DNA of 64,000 bases from Bacteroidota bacterium (GTDB lineage: Bacteria; Bacteroidota; Bacteroidia; Cytophagales; Cyclobacteriaceae): the NCBI GenBank assembly GCA_018267275.1, contig JAFDYV010000007.1, positions 353,681 to 417,680 of the forward strand, in the 5' to 3' direction. How positions within the stretch are numbered: position 1 is the stretch's first letter; each line of letters starts with the position of its first letter. The position numbers and the translations under genes were made by a program. The notes under the pieces were generated by a model, which saw only the letters and a list, made by a program, of their open reading frames with translations, was not told where the DNA came from and did not search any database. Below are positions 50,947 through 60,361 of the stretch, piece after piece.

Positions 50947-53841
50947 ATGGATTCCCGACAAATACGCAATAAATTCCTTGAATTTTTTGAAAGTAAAGGC
51001 CACAAAATCGTGCCTTCTGCACCGCTGGTGCTCAAAAACGACCCGACACTATTATTTACTAACTCGGGTATGGTGCAGTTTAAAGACAATTTTTTGGGTA
51101 ATGCCACGCCTAAGTATAAGCGGGTAGCCGATACCCAAAAATGCCTTCGCGTAAGCGGCAAACACAACGACCTCGAGGACGTGGGCTTGGATACCTACCA
51201 CCATACCATGTTTGAGATGCTCGGCAACTGGAGCTTTGGAGACTATTTTAAGAAAGATGCAATTGCGTGGGCGTGGGAGTTGCTGACGGACGTATACAAA
51301 CTTCCAAAAGAACGACTGTATGTTACAGTATTCGGTGGCGATAAGAAAGACAATTTGCCTGTAGATGAAGAAGCCATTCAATTATGGAAGCAACATGTGC
51401 ACGCAGATCGCATTCTGCACGGGGTGAAGAAAGACAACTTTTGGGAAATGGGCGAGAGTGGGCCCTGTGGTCCTTGCTCCGAAATACACATTGACTTAAG
51501 AACAGACGAAGAAATAAAAAAGAAACCGGGGAAGGAACTGGTGAATAACGATCACCCCCAGGTGGTGGAGATTTGGAACCTGGTGTTTATCCAATTTAAT
51601 AGGCTTGCCTCCGGAGCACTAGAGCCCTTGCCAGATAAGCACGTAGACACAGGCATGGGCTTCGAGCGATTGTGTATGGCCATACAAGGGAAGACCTCGA
51701 ATTATGATACCGATGTGTTTAGGCCGCTGATGGATTTTATCGCCTTGCATGCTGACCACTATGCATATGGAAGCGACACCAAAAAAGACATCGCTGTCCG
51801 CGTGATGGCAGACCACATCCGTGCCGTTGCATTTGCAATTGCGGATGGACAACTGCCTAGCAATACAGGCGCAGGCTACGTGATTAGACGGATTTTGAGA
51901 CGAGCAGTGAGGTACGGATTCTCCTATTTGAATATCAAAGAGCCTTTCATGCACCGACTAGTACCATTGTTGGCGTTACAACTAAAAGAAGTGTTCCCCG
52001 AATTGCATCAGCAGTTGGAGTACGTAGGCAAGGTAGTTCATGAGGAAGAAAAGTCATTTTTGCGGACCTTAGATGACGGTATCTTTTCGTTTAACCAAAA
52101 TTTCTTAAGGGTTGTCAGGAAGAATTTGATAAGATATTTCAATGAAAGAAAAATAGTATTTCAACAATCTAATGGGCAAGAGACATTCCCTGATTTCTTT
52201 TTGCCAGATCACAGAGTCGAACTAGAACTTAATTCGAGATTTGATGAATTCGAGATTCGTAAGAACTTCAAAGTTGTTGATGATGTGAAGATAAAGTGTT
52301 TGTCAGTAAACCCATTTCTGTTTTTAAAGGAGGAATTTTTTGCGGACGAAGACGTAAAATTTGTTTTCCCATCGCAGCTACAGTTTGAGAAAGAGATTGA
52401 TGGGCATACTGCTTTTGTCCTTTACGATACTCATGGTTTTCCTATAGACCTGACTCAACTGATGGCGCGGGAGATCGGGTTCACGGTAGACATGAGCTCC
52501 TTTAATCAGCATTTAGAGGAACAAAAACTCCGCTCCAAAGCCGATGCAGCCAAAGAAACAGGCGATTGGATTACAGTAGCAGAAGGTGAAAAACCAGAGT
52601 TTATCGGTTATGACAGTTTTACATCTACTTCAAAAATTTTACGCTACCGCAAGGTGAAACAAAAAAACAAAGAGTTGTTTCAATTGGTCTTAGACAAAAC
52701 CCCGTTCTATGCAGAGAGCGGTGGGCAAGTGGGCGATACCGGCAGGCTGCAGATTGGCTCCGAACAGATTGATGTGATCGATACCAAGAAGGAAAATGAT
52801 TTGATTGTGCATTGGGTGGAAAAACTACCCACCAATTTGGAAGGCCCGGTAACGGCTACCATCGACATTGCCAAGCGCAAGTTGTCGATGAGCAACCACT
52901 CTGCAACCCACCTGTTGCATGCCGCTTTACGGCACGTGTTGGGCAAGCACGTTGAGCAAAAAGGTTCGTTGGTCAACGACAAAATATTGCGCTTTGATTT
53001 TTCGCACTTTGCTGCAATGACGGCAGAGGAAATTGCAAAGGTAGAGGCATTGGTAAACGAAAAAATAAGGGAGAATATTCAATTGGACGAACAACGTAAT
53101 GTGCCCATCGAAAAAGCAAAATCGCTGGGCGCCATGGCGTTGTTTGGAGAAAAGTATGGAGACTTTGTGCGTGTGATTACGTTTGATCCAAAGTATTCTG
53201 TTGAACTCTGCGGAGGAACGCACGTGCCATTCACCGGTTCGATCGGTATGTTAAAAGTTATTTCCGAAAGTTCGGTTGCCGCAGGAGTGCGCAGAATAGA
53301 GGCGGTGACCGCTGCGGGCGCTCAAGAGTATTTCAATCAGTCGCTCGCCTTATTGCTTGAAGTCAAATCACTTTTGAAAAATCCCAAAGATGTTGCCACC
53401 TCGCTTCAGAATTTACTAGAGGAAAAACATTTATTGGAGAAAAAACTGGAGACGATGAATGCAGAGCGTGCGCATCAGATCAAGGACCAGTTGGCCGGCA
53501 AGGCGCAAAAAACCAATGGCATTACGGTTATTAATCAGCAGGTGACCGTTCCAAGTGCAGAATCACTCAAGAACATTGCCTATGCATTGCGTAATCAATT
53601 CGATGACCTGGTGATGGTGTTGGCGGCAAACATAGATGGTAAGCCCAACGTAACCGTGATGCTGGGTGAAAAAGTTGAAGCGATGAAAAAATTCCATGCC
53701 GGTAATATGGTGAAAGAACTGGCCAAGGAAATTGATGGGGGCGGGGGAGGCCAACCGTTTTACGCTACCGCTGGTGGAAAGAACTTGGGTGGGTTAGAGC
53801 GAGTGATTGAAAAGGCCAAGGGCATGATCAGCGCAAATTGA
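50947..53841 (+). CDS. alaS: Alanyl-tRNA synthetase with ~100-residue inserted domain
   Basis: AlaS charges tRNA-Ala and edits mischarged Ser/Gly. Catalytic core: ESKGHKIVPSAPLVLKNDPT, FTNSGMVQFKD, TYHHTMFEMLGNWSFGDYF. Editing domain: NHSATHLLHAALR and CGGTHVPF; C-terminal C-Ala with GGGGGQPFYATAGGK. At 964 residues it is about 90 longer than usual. The extra part (52093-52392, residues about 383-482) lies between RTLDDGIFSFNQ and DGHTAFVLYDTHGFPIDLT, where other AlaS have about 12 residues. It is visibly AT-rich and contains ETFPDFFLPDHRVELELN, a pattern like a Vsr/DUF559-type nuclease core without the usual acidic-Gly signature. ATG 50947 is the start; gatB overlaps by 1 nt. Confidence 0.96.
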   Translation: MDSRQIRNKFLEFFESKGHKIVPSAPLVLKNDPTLLFTNSGMVQFKDNFLGNATPKYKRVADTQKCLRVSGKHNDLEDVGLDTYHHTMFEMLGNWSFGDYFKKDAIAWAWELLTDVYKLPKERLYVTVFGGDKKDNLPVDEEAIQLWKQHVHADRILHGVKKDNFWEMGESGPCGPCSEIHIDLRTDEEIKKKPGKELVNNDHPQVVEIWNLVFIQFNRLASGALEPLPDKHVDTGMGFERLCMAIQGKTSNYDTDVFRPLMDFIALHADHYAYGSDTKKDIAVRVMADHIRAVAFAIADGQLPSNTGAGYVIRRILRRAVRYGFSYLNIKEPFMHRLVPLLALQLKEVFPELHQQLEYVGKVVHEEEKSFLRTLDDGIFSFNQNFLRVVRKNLIRYFNERKIVFQQSNGQETFPDFFLPDHRVELELNSRFDEFEIRKNFKVVDDVKIKCLSVNPFLFLKEEFFADEDVKFVFPSQLQFEKEIDGHTAFVLYDTHGFPIDLTQLMAREIGFTVDMSSFNQHLEEQKLRSKADAAKETGDWITVAEGEKPEFIGYDSFTSTSKILRYRKVKQKNKELFQLVLDKTPFYAESGGQVGDTGRLQIGSEQIDVIDTKKENDLIVHWVEKLPTNLEGPVTATIDIAKRKLSMSNHSATHLLHAALRHVLGKHVEQKGSLVNDKILRFDFSHFAAMTAEEIAKVEALVNEKIRENIQLDEQRNVPIEKAKSLGAMALFGEKYGDFVRVITFDPKYSVELCGGTHVPFTGSIGMLKVISESSVAAGVRRIEAVTAAGAQEYFNQSLALLLEVKSLLKNPKDVATSLQNLLEEKHLLEKKLETMNAERAHQIKDQLAGKAQKTNGITVINQQVTVPSAESLKNIAYALRNQFDDLVMVLAANIDGKPNVTVMLGEKVEAMKKFHAGNMVKELAKEIDGGGGGQPFYATAGGKNLGGLERVIEKAKGMISAN
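52093..52392 (+). other. Inserted domain within AlaS
   Basis: A roughly 100-codon in-frame insertion, AT-rich compared with the gene around it. The order helix (VRKNLIRYFNERKI), strand (IVFQQSN), strands (FPDFFLPDHRVELELN), helix (FDEFEIRKNF) and strand (VKIKCLSV) resembles the small endonuclease fold of DUF559/Vsr proteins, though key acidic residues differ. It may be a degenerate mobile domain. See findings. Confidence 0.5.
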
Positions 53842-55304
53842 TGGACAAACGAATTCAAGAGAAGTATGAGATTGTAGTCGGTCTTGAAGTCCACGCACAA
53901 CTTCTTACCAAAACAAAGATTTACAATTCTGATGCGGCTACTTTTGGTGGCGAGGCCAACACGCACGTGGGCGTTATCACCTTGGCGCACCCGGGTACGT
54001 TACCTAAATTAAACAAGGTTGTTGTTGAACAGGCCATTAAGATGGGTTTGGCCTGCCACTCAGAAATTTCTCGTCATCAGGTATTCGATCGAAAAAATTA
54101 TTTCTATCCAGATTTACCCAAGGGATATCAGCTTACGCAAGACCGCACCCCGATTTGCGTGGGCGGTCACATCACGATCAAAACAAAAGTGGGCAACGAA
54201 CGCAAGATCGAGTTGAACCGCATCCATATTGAGGAGGATGCTGGTAAGTCAATCCACCTAGAAGGCCAAGTTGACACGCTCTTGGATTTTAACCGTGCCG
54301 GGGTAGCGCTGATTGAGATTGTGACTAACCCAGTTATTCATACACCCGAGGAAGCAGGTGCAGTTTTTGCCGAAATCAGAAAACTGGTTCGTTCCTTGGG
54401 CATTTGCGATGGTAACATGGAAGAAGGTTCCCTGCGTTGCGATGCCAATGTTTCGGTACGATTGAAAGGGGCTAATGCGCTTGGCAAGAAAGTTGAAATC
54501 AAAAACATGAACTCAGTGCGCAATGTGCAACGTGCCGTAATTCACGAGGCCGAGAGGCAAATAGCGCTGTTGGAAAAAGGAGAAGTGATTGTGTCGGAAA
54601 CCCGCACGTTCAATGCCGATACCGGAAAAACATATGGCATGCGCACCAAAGAAGAATTGAACGATTACCGATACTTTCCTGATCCTGATTTGAGCCCCCT
54701 GTTTGTTTCTGAAGAGTGGCTGCAAAAGATACAAGCCGAAATGCCCATCCTGCCACAGCAGATGTTCGAGAAGTTCGTGACCGTATACGGTTTGCCGAAG
54801 TATGATGCACACGTACTGACCGAGTCAAAGGAGCTGGCGTTTTACTTTGAAAGTGTTGCGCAACTGACAAATCGTTTCAAATCCATATCCAACTGGTTGA
54901 TGGGTCCCGTTAAATCATACTTGAACGAAGTAGGAAAAGAAATTGACCAAGTTGGGTTGCGGCCAGATTCGCTGCAGAAACTGATTGACTTAGTGGAAAG
55001 TGGCAAGGTGAGTTTTGCAGTTGCTGCACAATTTGTTTTTCCAGAGGTCTTAAAGAGCAGCGTTGAACCTTTGGTCATAGCTCAGCGTTTGAACCTGATA
55101 CAAGATAGCAATGCAGATGCAATCTTGCCGGTGATAAAAGAGGTGATCAAAGAATTTCCTCTGAAAGTGGAGGAATATAAGAATGGCAAGAAGGGTATTG
55201 TTGCGATGTTTATGGGCGAAGTGATGAAACGCACCAAAGGCAAGGCTGATCCCAAACTTGCAAATGAATTATTGACAAACGAACTTTCGAAAATTAACAT
55301 TTAG
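53841..55304 (+). CDS. gatB: Asp/Glu-tRNA amidotransferase subunit B
   Basis: GatB is the kinase and tRNA-binding part of the GatCAB complex that converts Glu-tRNA-Gln and Asp-tRNA-Asn to the amidated forms. The 487-residue protein shows YEIVVGLEVHAQLLT, FDRKNYFYPDLPKGYQLTQ, HIEEDAGKSIH, LIEIVTNP, EGSLRCDANVSVR and KIEIKNMNSVRNVQ-like KVEIKNMNSVRNVQRAV, then a C-terminal YqeY-like tail. It starts at ATG 53841, overlapping the alaS stop by 1 nt (TGATG). GatA and GatC must be elsewhere. Confidence 0.97.
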   Translation: MDKRIQEKYEIVVGLEVHAQLLTKTKIYNSDAATFGGEANTHVGVITLAHPGTLPKLNKVVVEQAIKMGLACHSEISRHQVFDRKNYFYPDLPKGYQLTQDRTPICVGGHITIKTKVGNERKIELNRIHIEEDAGKSIHLEGQVDTLLDFNRAGVALIEIVTNPVIHTPEEAGAVFAEIRKLVRSLGICDGNMEEGSLRCDANVSVRLKGANALGKKVEIKNMNSVRNVQRAVIHEAERQIALLEKGEVIVSETRTFNADTGKTYGMRTKEELNDYRYFPDPDLSPLFVSEEWLQKIQAEMPILPQQMFEKFVTVYGLPKYDAHVLTESKELAFYFESVAQLTNRFKSISNWLMGPVKSYLNEVGKEIDQVGLRPDSLQKLIDLVESGKVSFAVAAQFVFPEVLKSSVEPLVIAQRLNLIQDSNADAILPVIKEVIKEFPLKVEEYKNGKKGIVAMFMGEVMKRTKGKADPKLANELLTNELSKINI

Positions 55305-55307
55305 AAT

Positions 55308-56450
55308 ATGAGACTTGCATTGATTTTGTTGTTTAGTTTCTCCATCCTCGCAAACTGTTCTCCTGAAAAGAAGACTGATAATGCAGAAGCCAATGCTTGG
55401 ATAGTAACGGTGCGCGGGAAGGTGACCAACCCGGTCAATGGGGCATCCATTTCCGTACAAGAGTTAAAGCAAGACGGAACCGGTGTGTTACAAACAATCG
55501 CGCTAAAGGCCGGTAACACCTATGAAGCAAAGTTGAATTTAACCTCGCCCGGATACTACCAGTTTAACTTTTTCAATCGCCAGCGCTTGAACATCATGGT
55601 GAACAAAAGCGATATTGAGTTAAACGTAGACGGAAGCAATCAACAAGGTTTTTGGGAAATCAAAGGCTCGCCAGATCATGATTTAATTAATCGCGTACAA
55701 GCGATGGTGCAAGAGTCACAGGCTGGCCCAGCCATGCAGGCGATTGAAAGTGAGTTTCAACAGGCAGTGCAAGCAAAAAATGAAAAACGTATTGCCGAAC
55801 TTCAAAGCCAAGCTATGACGTTGATGGACAATAATACGTTGAAGTTGGTGGCATTTTTAAAAGAGCAGCCGGTTTCGTTGGGCTTGTTCAATGTTTTGCA
55901 AGATCCCAACCTGATTGACAAAGACAAGCATATTGATTTGTTCATTTCTTCGGCCGAGAAGTTTAAAAGAGAATGGCCCACTTACAGTTACACCAAAGAA
56001 TTGAATAACCAAGTAGAGAAACTCAAAGTTACGGCAGTCGGCCAAATTGCGCCTGAGATTTCCTTGGCCAACCCCAATGGGCAGATTGTGAAGCTGTCTT
56101 CGCTACGCGGCAAGTACGTGTTGATTGACTTTTGGGCAAAATGGTGCGGGCCATGCCGGAGAGAAAACCCAAATGTGGTGAAGGCTTACAAGCGCTTCAA
56201 AGACAAGGGCTTTGAAGTATTTGGCGTATCGCTCGATCGCAATAAAGAAGATTGGGTGAAAGCAATTGCCGAGGATGGCCTGACGTGGACGCACGTTTCT
56301 GATTTAAAGTACTTTGAAAGTCAAGCAGCCAAAGATTACAACATCAATGCAATACCATTTTCAATATTGCTTGATAAGAGCGGAAAAATTATTGCCAAAA
56401 ATTTGCGGGGTGCTGCGTTAGAGAAAAAATTGGAAGAGGTTATCAATTGA
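55308..56450 (+). CDS. TlpA-family thiol-disulfide oxidoreductase lipoprotein
   Basis: The 380-residue protein has a lipobox signal (SILANC), an N-terminal DUF4369-like beta domain (about residues 30-130), a helical linker, and a C-terminal thioredoxin fold with the active site FWAKWCGPCRRENP (CGPC) and the cis-proline INAIPFSILL. It is anchored in an envelope membrane facing the periplasm and probably reduces disulfides. It starts 3 nt after gatB and ends 8 nt inside the stop of the convergent M56 gene. Confidence 0.93.
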   Translation: MRLALILLFSFSILANCSPEKKTDNAEANAWIVTVRGKVTNPVNGASISVQELKQDGTGVLQTIALKAGNTYEAKLNLTSPGYYQFNFFNRQRLNIMVNKSDIELNVDGSNQQGFWEIKGSPDHDLINRVQAMVQESQAGPAMQAIESEFQQAVQAKNEKRIAELQSQAMTLMDNNTLKLVAFLKEQPVSLGLFNVLQDPNLIDKDKHIDLFISSAEKFKREWPTYSYTKELNNQVEKLKVTAVGQIAPEISLANPNGQIVKLSSLRGKYVLIDFWAKWCGPCRRENPNVVKAYKRFKDKGFEVFGVSLDRNKEDWVKAIAEDGLTWTHVSDLKYFESQAAKDYNINAIPFSILLDKSGKIIAKNLRGAALEKKLEEVIN

Positions 56451-58194
56451 TGCCAAAAGAAACATCGAGCGCTTTAAATCCTTCGAAAGAAAAATGAGCA
56501 ACGCCTTTTTCTTGACTTGTTTCAAAAATGAATTTCCCGTCCGAATCAGAATAACCTCCTTCGTTTGAGCCTTTAATTTCTACTTTTACGCCAGGAAAAG
56601 GAGTTCCATCATTTGAATACACAACCCCCTCAATCATCAACTTTCCATTGGCGTGAGGTTTTAAGGATCGGTTTGTTCCAAAGGCAACTTCCATTTGCTC
56701 AACTGCATTTGGTTCCCTTGATGCGTGGCTTCGGTTTTTGAGTGAAAAAACAATTGGCATGGTCATGCGCATCTTGACTAATTGCCCATGGTGGATGGCA
56801 GGATTCCACTTCGCTTGCAGCTGATAGAATGCACGAAGCGCTTCTGTGTCAATGTCGTCATCCACTCCACGTATTAGCTTGATATCAGACAAAGTACCGT
56901 CAGTCTGAACTACAAATTCAATATAAACCTTTCCTTCAACACCATTCTTTCGAGCTTGTTCTGGGTATTGAATGATGTGGCCTAAGTTTTCATACAGTGC
57001 ATCGAAACCAAAAACAGGAGTTGCCATTTCATCCACTACCGAAAATACTTGGCTTTCGTTCTTGAGAAATGATTTGGGTTTACCGGTGATAACATAGCTG
57101 AATTGATCTTTGATAAAACCTCCGCTTATAACCCTAAGTGCATTTTTGGGTTGGCCATCATAGTACCCCAACTCCTCCAATTCTTTTTTGTTTGCATCAT
57201 TAATTTCTAGTACGCGCACTTGGTCGTTGTACTTTGCGAATGTCCTTGTTTGCTGTTGAATGTCTTTCGGCAACGTTTCAATGCTTAAGCTCTGCTGTGT
57301 GTTGTTATGCAACTGATCTTGACAAGCGATTGCAAAAAAGAAAATTGGAACAAGTATCACAAGCATTACTGTTTTCCAGTTTGTCATTTTGGTTTTTACA
57401 GTGTTCATCATTTGGATACGTTTAGTTGTCAAAGAACTATTAAAATGATTGCCCAATGGAAAGCCTGCTGAATGAAGCGCCACTTTTGCCAAAAGGCCGC
57501 AATAGGCATGGGTATCTTTACCACTTACAGCGAAAGCATCTGCTTCGAACTCGTGCAACTGCACCAGCGTTCTTTTGTAAAAGTGGACGATTGGATTGAA
57601 CCAGCAAACTATTCCGGCAAGGTTAACCAACAGAATATCCAGCGAATGAAGTCTTTGAATGTGCGCTGATTCATGTATTAAGATATCTTCCTTTTCGTTT
57701 GGGCTAAGCTTGTTTGCCTGACCAATCAAGATAAAGTGAAAGAATGAGAAGGTAGGTTTGGGATCATTTGTTTCTGAAACGATGTAGTTACGCCATCGAT
57801 AGGTGAAGTTGTTGCCAAAAAGTTGAATGATGCGTGCGATGCGATATAAAAAAATAGTCATCAAGGTTACTAGAATTATTGCATAGACCCATTCAACGAC
57901 CACCAAAGGCGTAATTTCATTGGCGGCTTGGGCAACGTTGATTTCATCACCATTCACCCTTAACTCATTTAACAAATAGCTAGGCATTAAGTTGTTTGCC
58001 GAAGGGACAAGTTCATTCGATACTGGCACACGAAAATGAAAAAAAGGAAATACAAACGATGCTACCAATGAAAGCATAAGGTAAATTCGGTTGAATGAAA
58101 ACTGGGTTTCACCGCGCAGCAGGAGCACGTACACAAGCATGAACAATACGAGGCTAATGTTCACTTCCAAGAGGTAGTTGAGCAGCGAATTCAT
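56443..58194 (-). CDS. M56 (BlaR1-like) metallopeptidase with TonB-type C-terminus
   Basis: The 583-residue protein has four membrane helices and an M56 protease domain with the zinc motif HESAH (about residue 178) and LVNLAGIVCWFNPIVHFY. After a further helix (FFFAIACQ) come a TonB C-terminal-like domain (IIQYPEQARKNGVEGKVYIEFVVQTDG) and a carboxypeptidase-like regulatory domain (GVVYSNDGTPFPGVKVEIKG). Such proteins sense envelope signals and cleave the partner BlaI repressor. It overlaps the blaI gene by 4 nt (ATGA). Its signal is unknown; no beta-lactamase gene is in the window. Confidence 0.92.
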   Translation of the reverse strand: MNSLLNYLLEVNISLVLFMLVYVLLLRGETQFSFNRIYLMLSLVASFVFPFFHFRVPVSNELVPSANNLMPSYLLNELRVNGDEINVAQAANEITPLVVVEWVYAIILVTLMTIFLYRIARIIQLFGNNFTYRWRNYIVSETNDPKPTFSFFHFILIGQANKLSPNEKEDILIHESAHIQRLHSLDILLVNLAGIVCWFNPIVHFYKRTLVQLHEFEADAFAVSGKDTHAYCGLLAKVALHSAGFPLGNHFNSSLTTKRIQMMNTVKTKMTNWKTVMLVILVPIFFFAIACQDQLHNNTQQSLSIETLPKDIQQQTRTFAKYNDQVRVLEINDANKKELEELGYYDGQPKNALRVISGGFIKDQFSYVITGKPKSFLKNESQVFSVVDEMATPVFGFDALYENLGHIIQYPEQARKNGVEGKVYIEFVVQTDGTLSDIKLIRGVDDDIDTEALRAFYQLQAKWNPAIHHGQLVKMRMTMPIVFSLKNRSHASREPNAVEQMEVAFGTNRSLKPHANGKLMIEGVVYSNDGTPFPGVKVEIKGSNEGGYSDSDGKFIFETSQEKGVAHFSFEGFKALDVSFGIN

Positions 58195-58562
58195 GGCTTT
58201 TTGTTTTTAAGTTCTTCCAATTGTTTTAACAGTTGGTCTATATCTTGTATATCCATCTTATTCTCTGATGCGAAAAACGAAACAAGGTTTTGAAAAGAGC
58301 CTCCAAAGTATCCTTTCACCAAATTGTTCAAATAGAAGTGTGTGTACTTTTCTTTAGGCACCAATGGGAAGTACTCGTGTGTTTTTCCATACGCAGTGTA
58401 GCCCACAAAACCTTTCTTCTCTAAAATCCGCACGATAGTAGACACGGTGTTGTAGGCCGGCTTGGGCGATGGCAACTGCTCGATGATGTCTTTAACGAAT
58501 GCCCTTTTCAACTTCCAAAGTACCTGCATGATTTGGTCTTCTGCCTTGGTCAACTCTTTCAT
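58191..58562 (-). CDS. BlaI/MecI/CopY-family repressor
   Basis: The 123-residue protein matches BlaI repressors: MKELTKAEDQIMQVLWKLK, FVKDIIEQLPSPKPAYNTVS, TIVRILEKKGFVGY and a C-terminal dimerisation region. It forms a two-gene operon with the M56 protease. A perfect 16-bp palindrome at 58585-58600, just upstream of its ATG, is the probable operator, so the operon is likely self-regulated. Confidence 0.94.
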   Translation of the reverse strand: MKELTKAEDQIMQVLWKLKRAFVKDIIEQLPSPKPAYNTVSTIVRILEKKGFVGYTAYGKTHEYFPLVPKEKYTHFYLNNLVKGYFGGSFQNLVSFFASENKMDIQDIDQLLKQLEELKNKKP

Positions 58563-58584
58563 TTAACTATTAATTACGTTGTAA

Positions 58585-58600
58585 AACTAAATATTTAGTT
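58585..58600. promoter_or_regulatory. Palindromic operator for the BlaI-type repressor
   Basis: aactaaatatttagtt is a perfect 16-bp palindrome 22 nt upstream of the blaI-like ATG, the place expected for its binding site. Confidence 0.65.
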
Positions 58601-58647
58601 ATAAAAGTCAAATGGTCAACCTTAAATACTATTCAGAACATTGAAAA

Positions 58648-59367
58648 TCAATTATTTGTAAAACTGTAAGAGATCAAATTTGCACCCATCTTTAGGGCTT
58701 GTTGACGTTTTTCCTCTGGGTCATTATGGATCCGTTGGTCCTCCCAACCATTCCCTAAGTCACATTCGTAAGAATAAAAAACCACCAATCTTCCCTGATA
58801 GAATAAGCCTAAGCCTTGCGCAGGTTTTCCATCGTGCTCATGAATTTTTGGAAGCCCGGTCACAAATTTGAATTTTTGGTTGTACACAGCATGATTGAAA
58901 GGAATTTCAACTAATTCAAGTTCAGGAAATACCTTTTTCAATTCAAGCCTTACAAATTTGTCCATTCCATAGTTATCGTCAATGTGCAAAAAGCCGCCTC
59001 CAATCAGATAGTTGCGCAGGTTAAGTGCCTCTGCTGAATTGAATACCACATTTCCATGCCCCGTCATATACAGGTAAGCATAGTTGACAATGGCCGGACT
59101 GCCCACTTCTACCACATCGTCCTCTTCATCAAGTTGTGTGTTCAATTCTTTGTTGCAAAACTTAATCAAATTGGGCAAGGCAGTTTTGTTCGCATACCAG
59201 TCGCCTCCGCCATTATACTTCAATTTGGCGATTTTCAGGTTTTGCGCGAATCCACCGAAGGTTACCAACACCAGTGCGGTAAAGATACATGCCAAACCCT
59301 TGGCTGTGTATGAAAATCGGGCAAACCCCACCTTTTCAGTCTTTTTAGTTTTTTTACTTTGATGCAT
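58648..59367 (-). CDS. Exported DUF4159 domain protein
   Basis: The 239-residue protein has a signal (LVLVTFGGFAQ) after a basic start (MHQSKKTKKTEK) and the DUF4159 fold: IAKLKYNGGGDWYANKTAL, YLYMTGHGNVVF, GGGFLHIDDNYGMD, and FKFVTGLPKIHEHDG. Families with DUF4159 resemble glutamine-amidotransferase-like or gasdermin-unrelated ThuA folds; no catalytic residue can be assigned. ATG 59367 is preferred; an earlier start would add seven residues. Confidence 0.85.
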   Translation of the reverse strand: MHQSKKTKKTEKVGFARFSYTAKGLACIFTALVLVTFGGFAQNLKIAKLKYNGGGDWYANKTALPNLIKFCNKELNTQLDEEDDVVEVGSPAIVNYAYLYMTGHGNVVFNSAEALNLRNYLIGGGFLHIDDNYGMDKFVRLELKKVFPELELVEIPFNHAVYNQKFKFVTGLPKIHEHDGKPAQGLGLFYQGRLVVFYSYECDLGNGWEDQRIHNDPEEKRQQALKMGANLISYSFTNN

Positions 59368-59419
59368 TAAACCTCGGGTGTATTTCAAACTCTAAAGCAA
59401 TAAACAAAATTAACAACCT

Positions 59420-60340
59420 ATGAAAGTACTAAAAAATCTGTTTACGTTGAAGACGATGTCAACCTTAGCCATTGCGGGGGTATTGACAGTATCATCTTGT
59501 AAGAAGGAGAATGAATTGGGACTTACCGCAACCGATACCCAGAACCTAAATTCAGAATCGATTTCTGACTCTTACTCAGATGAGGCAGTTGATATGTCGA
59601 ATCTATCAATTGCTGCAGTTACCGATGTCCAGTATGCTGGAAGAACGGAAGCGGCCGACCCCGTCACAAGTTTGAAAGATTTGGACGATCGTTTCAGATG
59701 CGCTACGGTTACCATTGAAAGGACTCCAAATAGTACACGCGATAATCCAGTTGGTTCTATAGTAATTGATTTCGGAACAGGCTGTACTGACGCAAGGGGC
59801 GTAACCAGAAAGGGCAAGATTATCATTAACTACGTTGGCAAAAGATTTTTCACCGGTTCTACTGTTACAACCACATTCAATGGGTATTCTAGAAACGATG
59901 TGAAAGTAGAGGGAACCCATACGTTAACAAATGTTACCGCTTCCGCCACTTCCAATGTTCGTTTCAATGTAGTAATTGCAGGCGGAAAGTTGAACTTCCC
60001 TGATGGAAAAACCATCACACGAGAACAAAACTTTACGCGCGAATGGCAACGGGCTACAAACCCAACACAAGATAAGTGGGTGATATTAGCTGGTAGTTCG
60101 GCAAGTGGTACCAACAAAAGCGGCAAGTCGTACGTGATGAATGTCACAAAAGACTTGGTGTACTCGAGGGCGTGCCAAATTTCAAATCAAGTATTTATCG
60201 CTGTGAGCGGAACTAAAGCGTTTACTGTAGACGGCCGGGTATATACGGTTGATTATGGCGATGACGCGTGCGATAATACCATTACCGTATCGCTTGGTGG
60301 TGTATCAAAAACGATCACAGTCAACGCAGATGGCAACTGA
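59420..60340 (+). CDS. Tandem paralogous lipoprotein 1
   Basis: The 306-residue lipoprotein (lipobox VSSCKK) is the first of three tandem paralogs. Shared words are FRCATVTIE, KGKIIINYVGKRFF-TGSTVTTTF, RNDVKVEGTHTLTNV, FPDGKTITREQNFTREW, and a closing block GTKAFTVDGRVYTVDYGDDACDN. Four cysteines (about residues 93, 121, 252 and 282) recur in the paralogs and may form two disulfides. I do not recognise a named family. The region after the lipobox is a Ser/Thr/Asn-rich linker. An intrinsic terminator follows the gene. Confidence 0.8.
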   Translation: MKVLKNLFTLKTMSTLAIAGVLTVSSCKKENELGLTATDTQNLNSESISDSYSDEAVDMSNLSIAAVTDVQYAGRTEAADPVTSLKDLDDRFRCATVTIERTPNSTRDNPVGSIVIDFGTGCTDARGVTRKGKIIINYVGKRFFTGSTVTTTFNGYSRNDVKVEGTHTLTNVTASATSNVRFNVVIAGGKLNFPDGKTITREQNFTREWQRATNPTQDKWVILAGSSASGTNKSGKSYVMNVTKDLVYSRACQISNQVFIAVSGTKAFTVDGRVYTVDYGDDACDNTITVSLGGVSKTITVNADGN

Positions 60341-60361
60341 GCCGCGCTCAGAATTGAATCC

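Noticed and set aside
58191..58562. Beta-lactam resistance locus
   Set aside because: Only the BlaI/M56 regulatory pair is present; no beta-lactamase or PBP gene is nearby, and such pairs regulate other functions in Bacteroidota.
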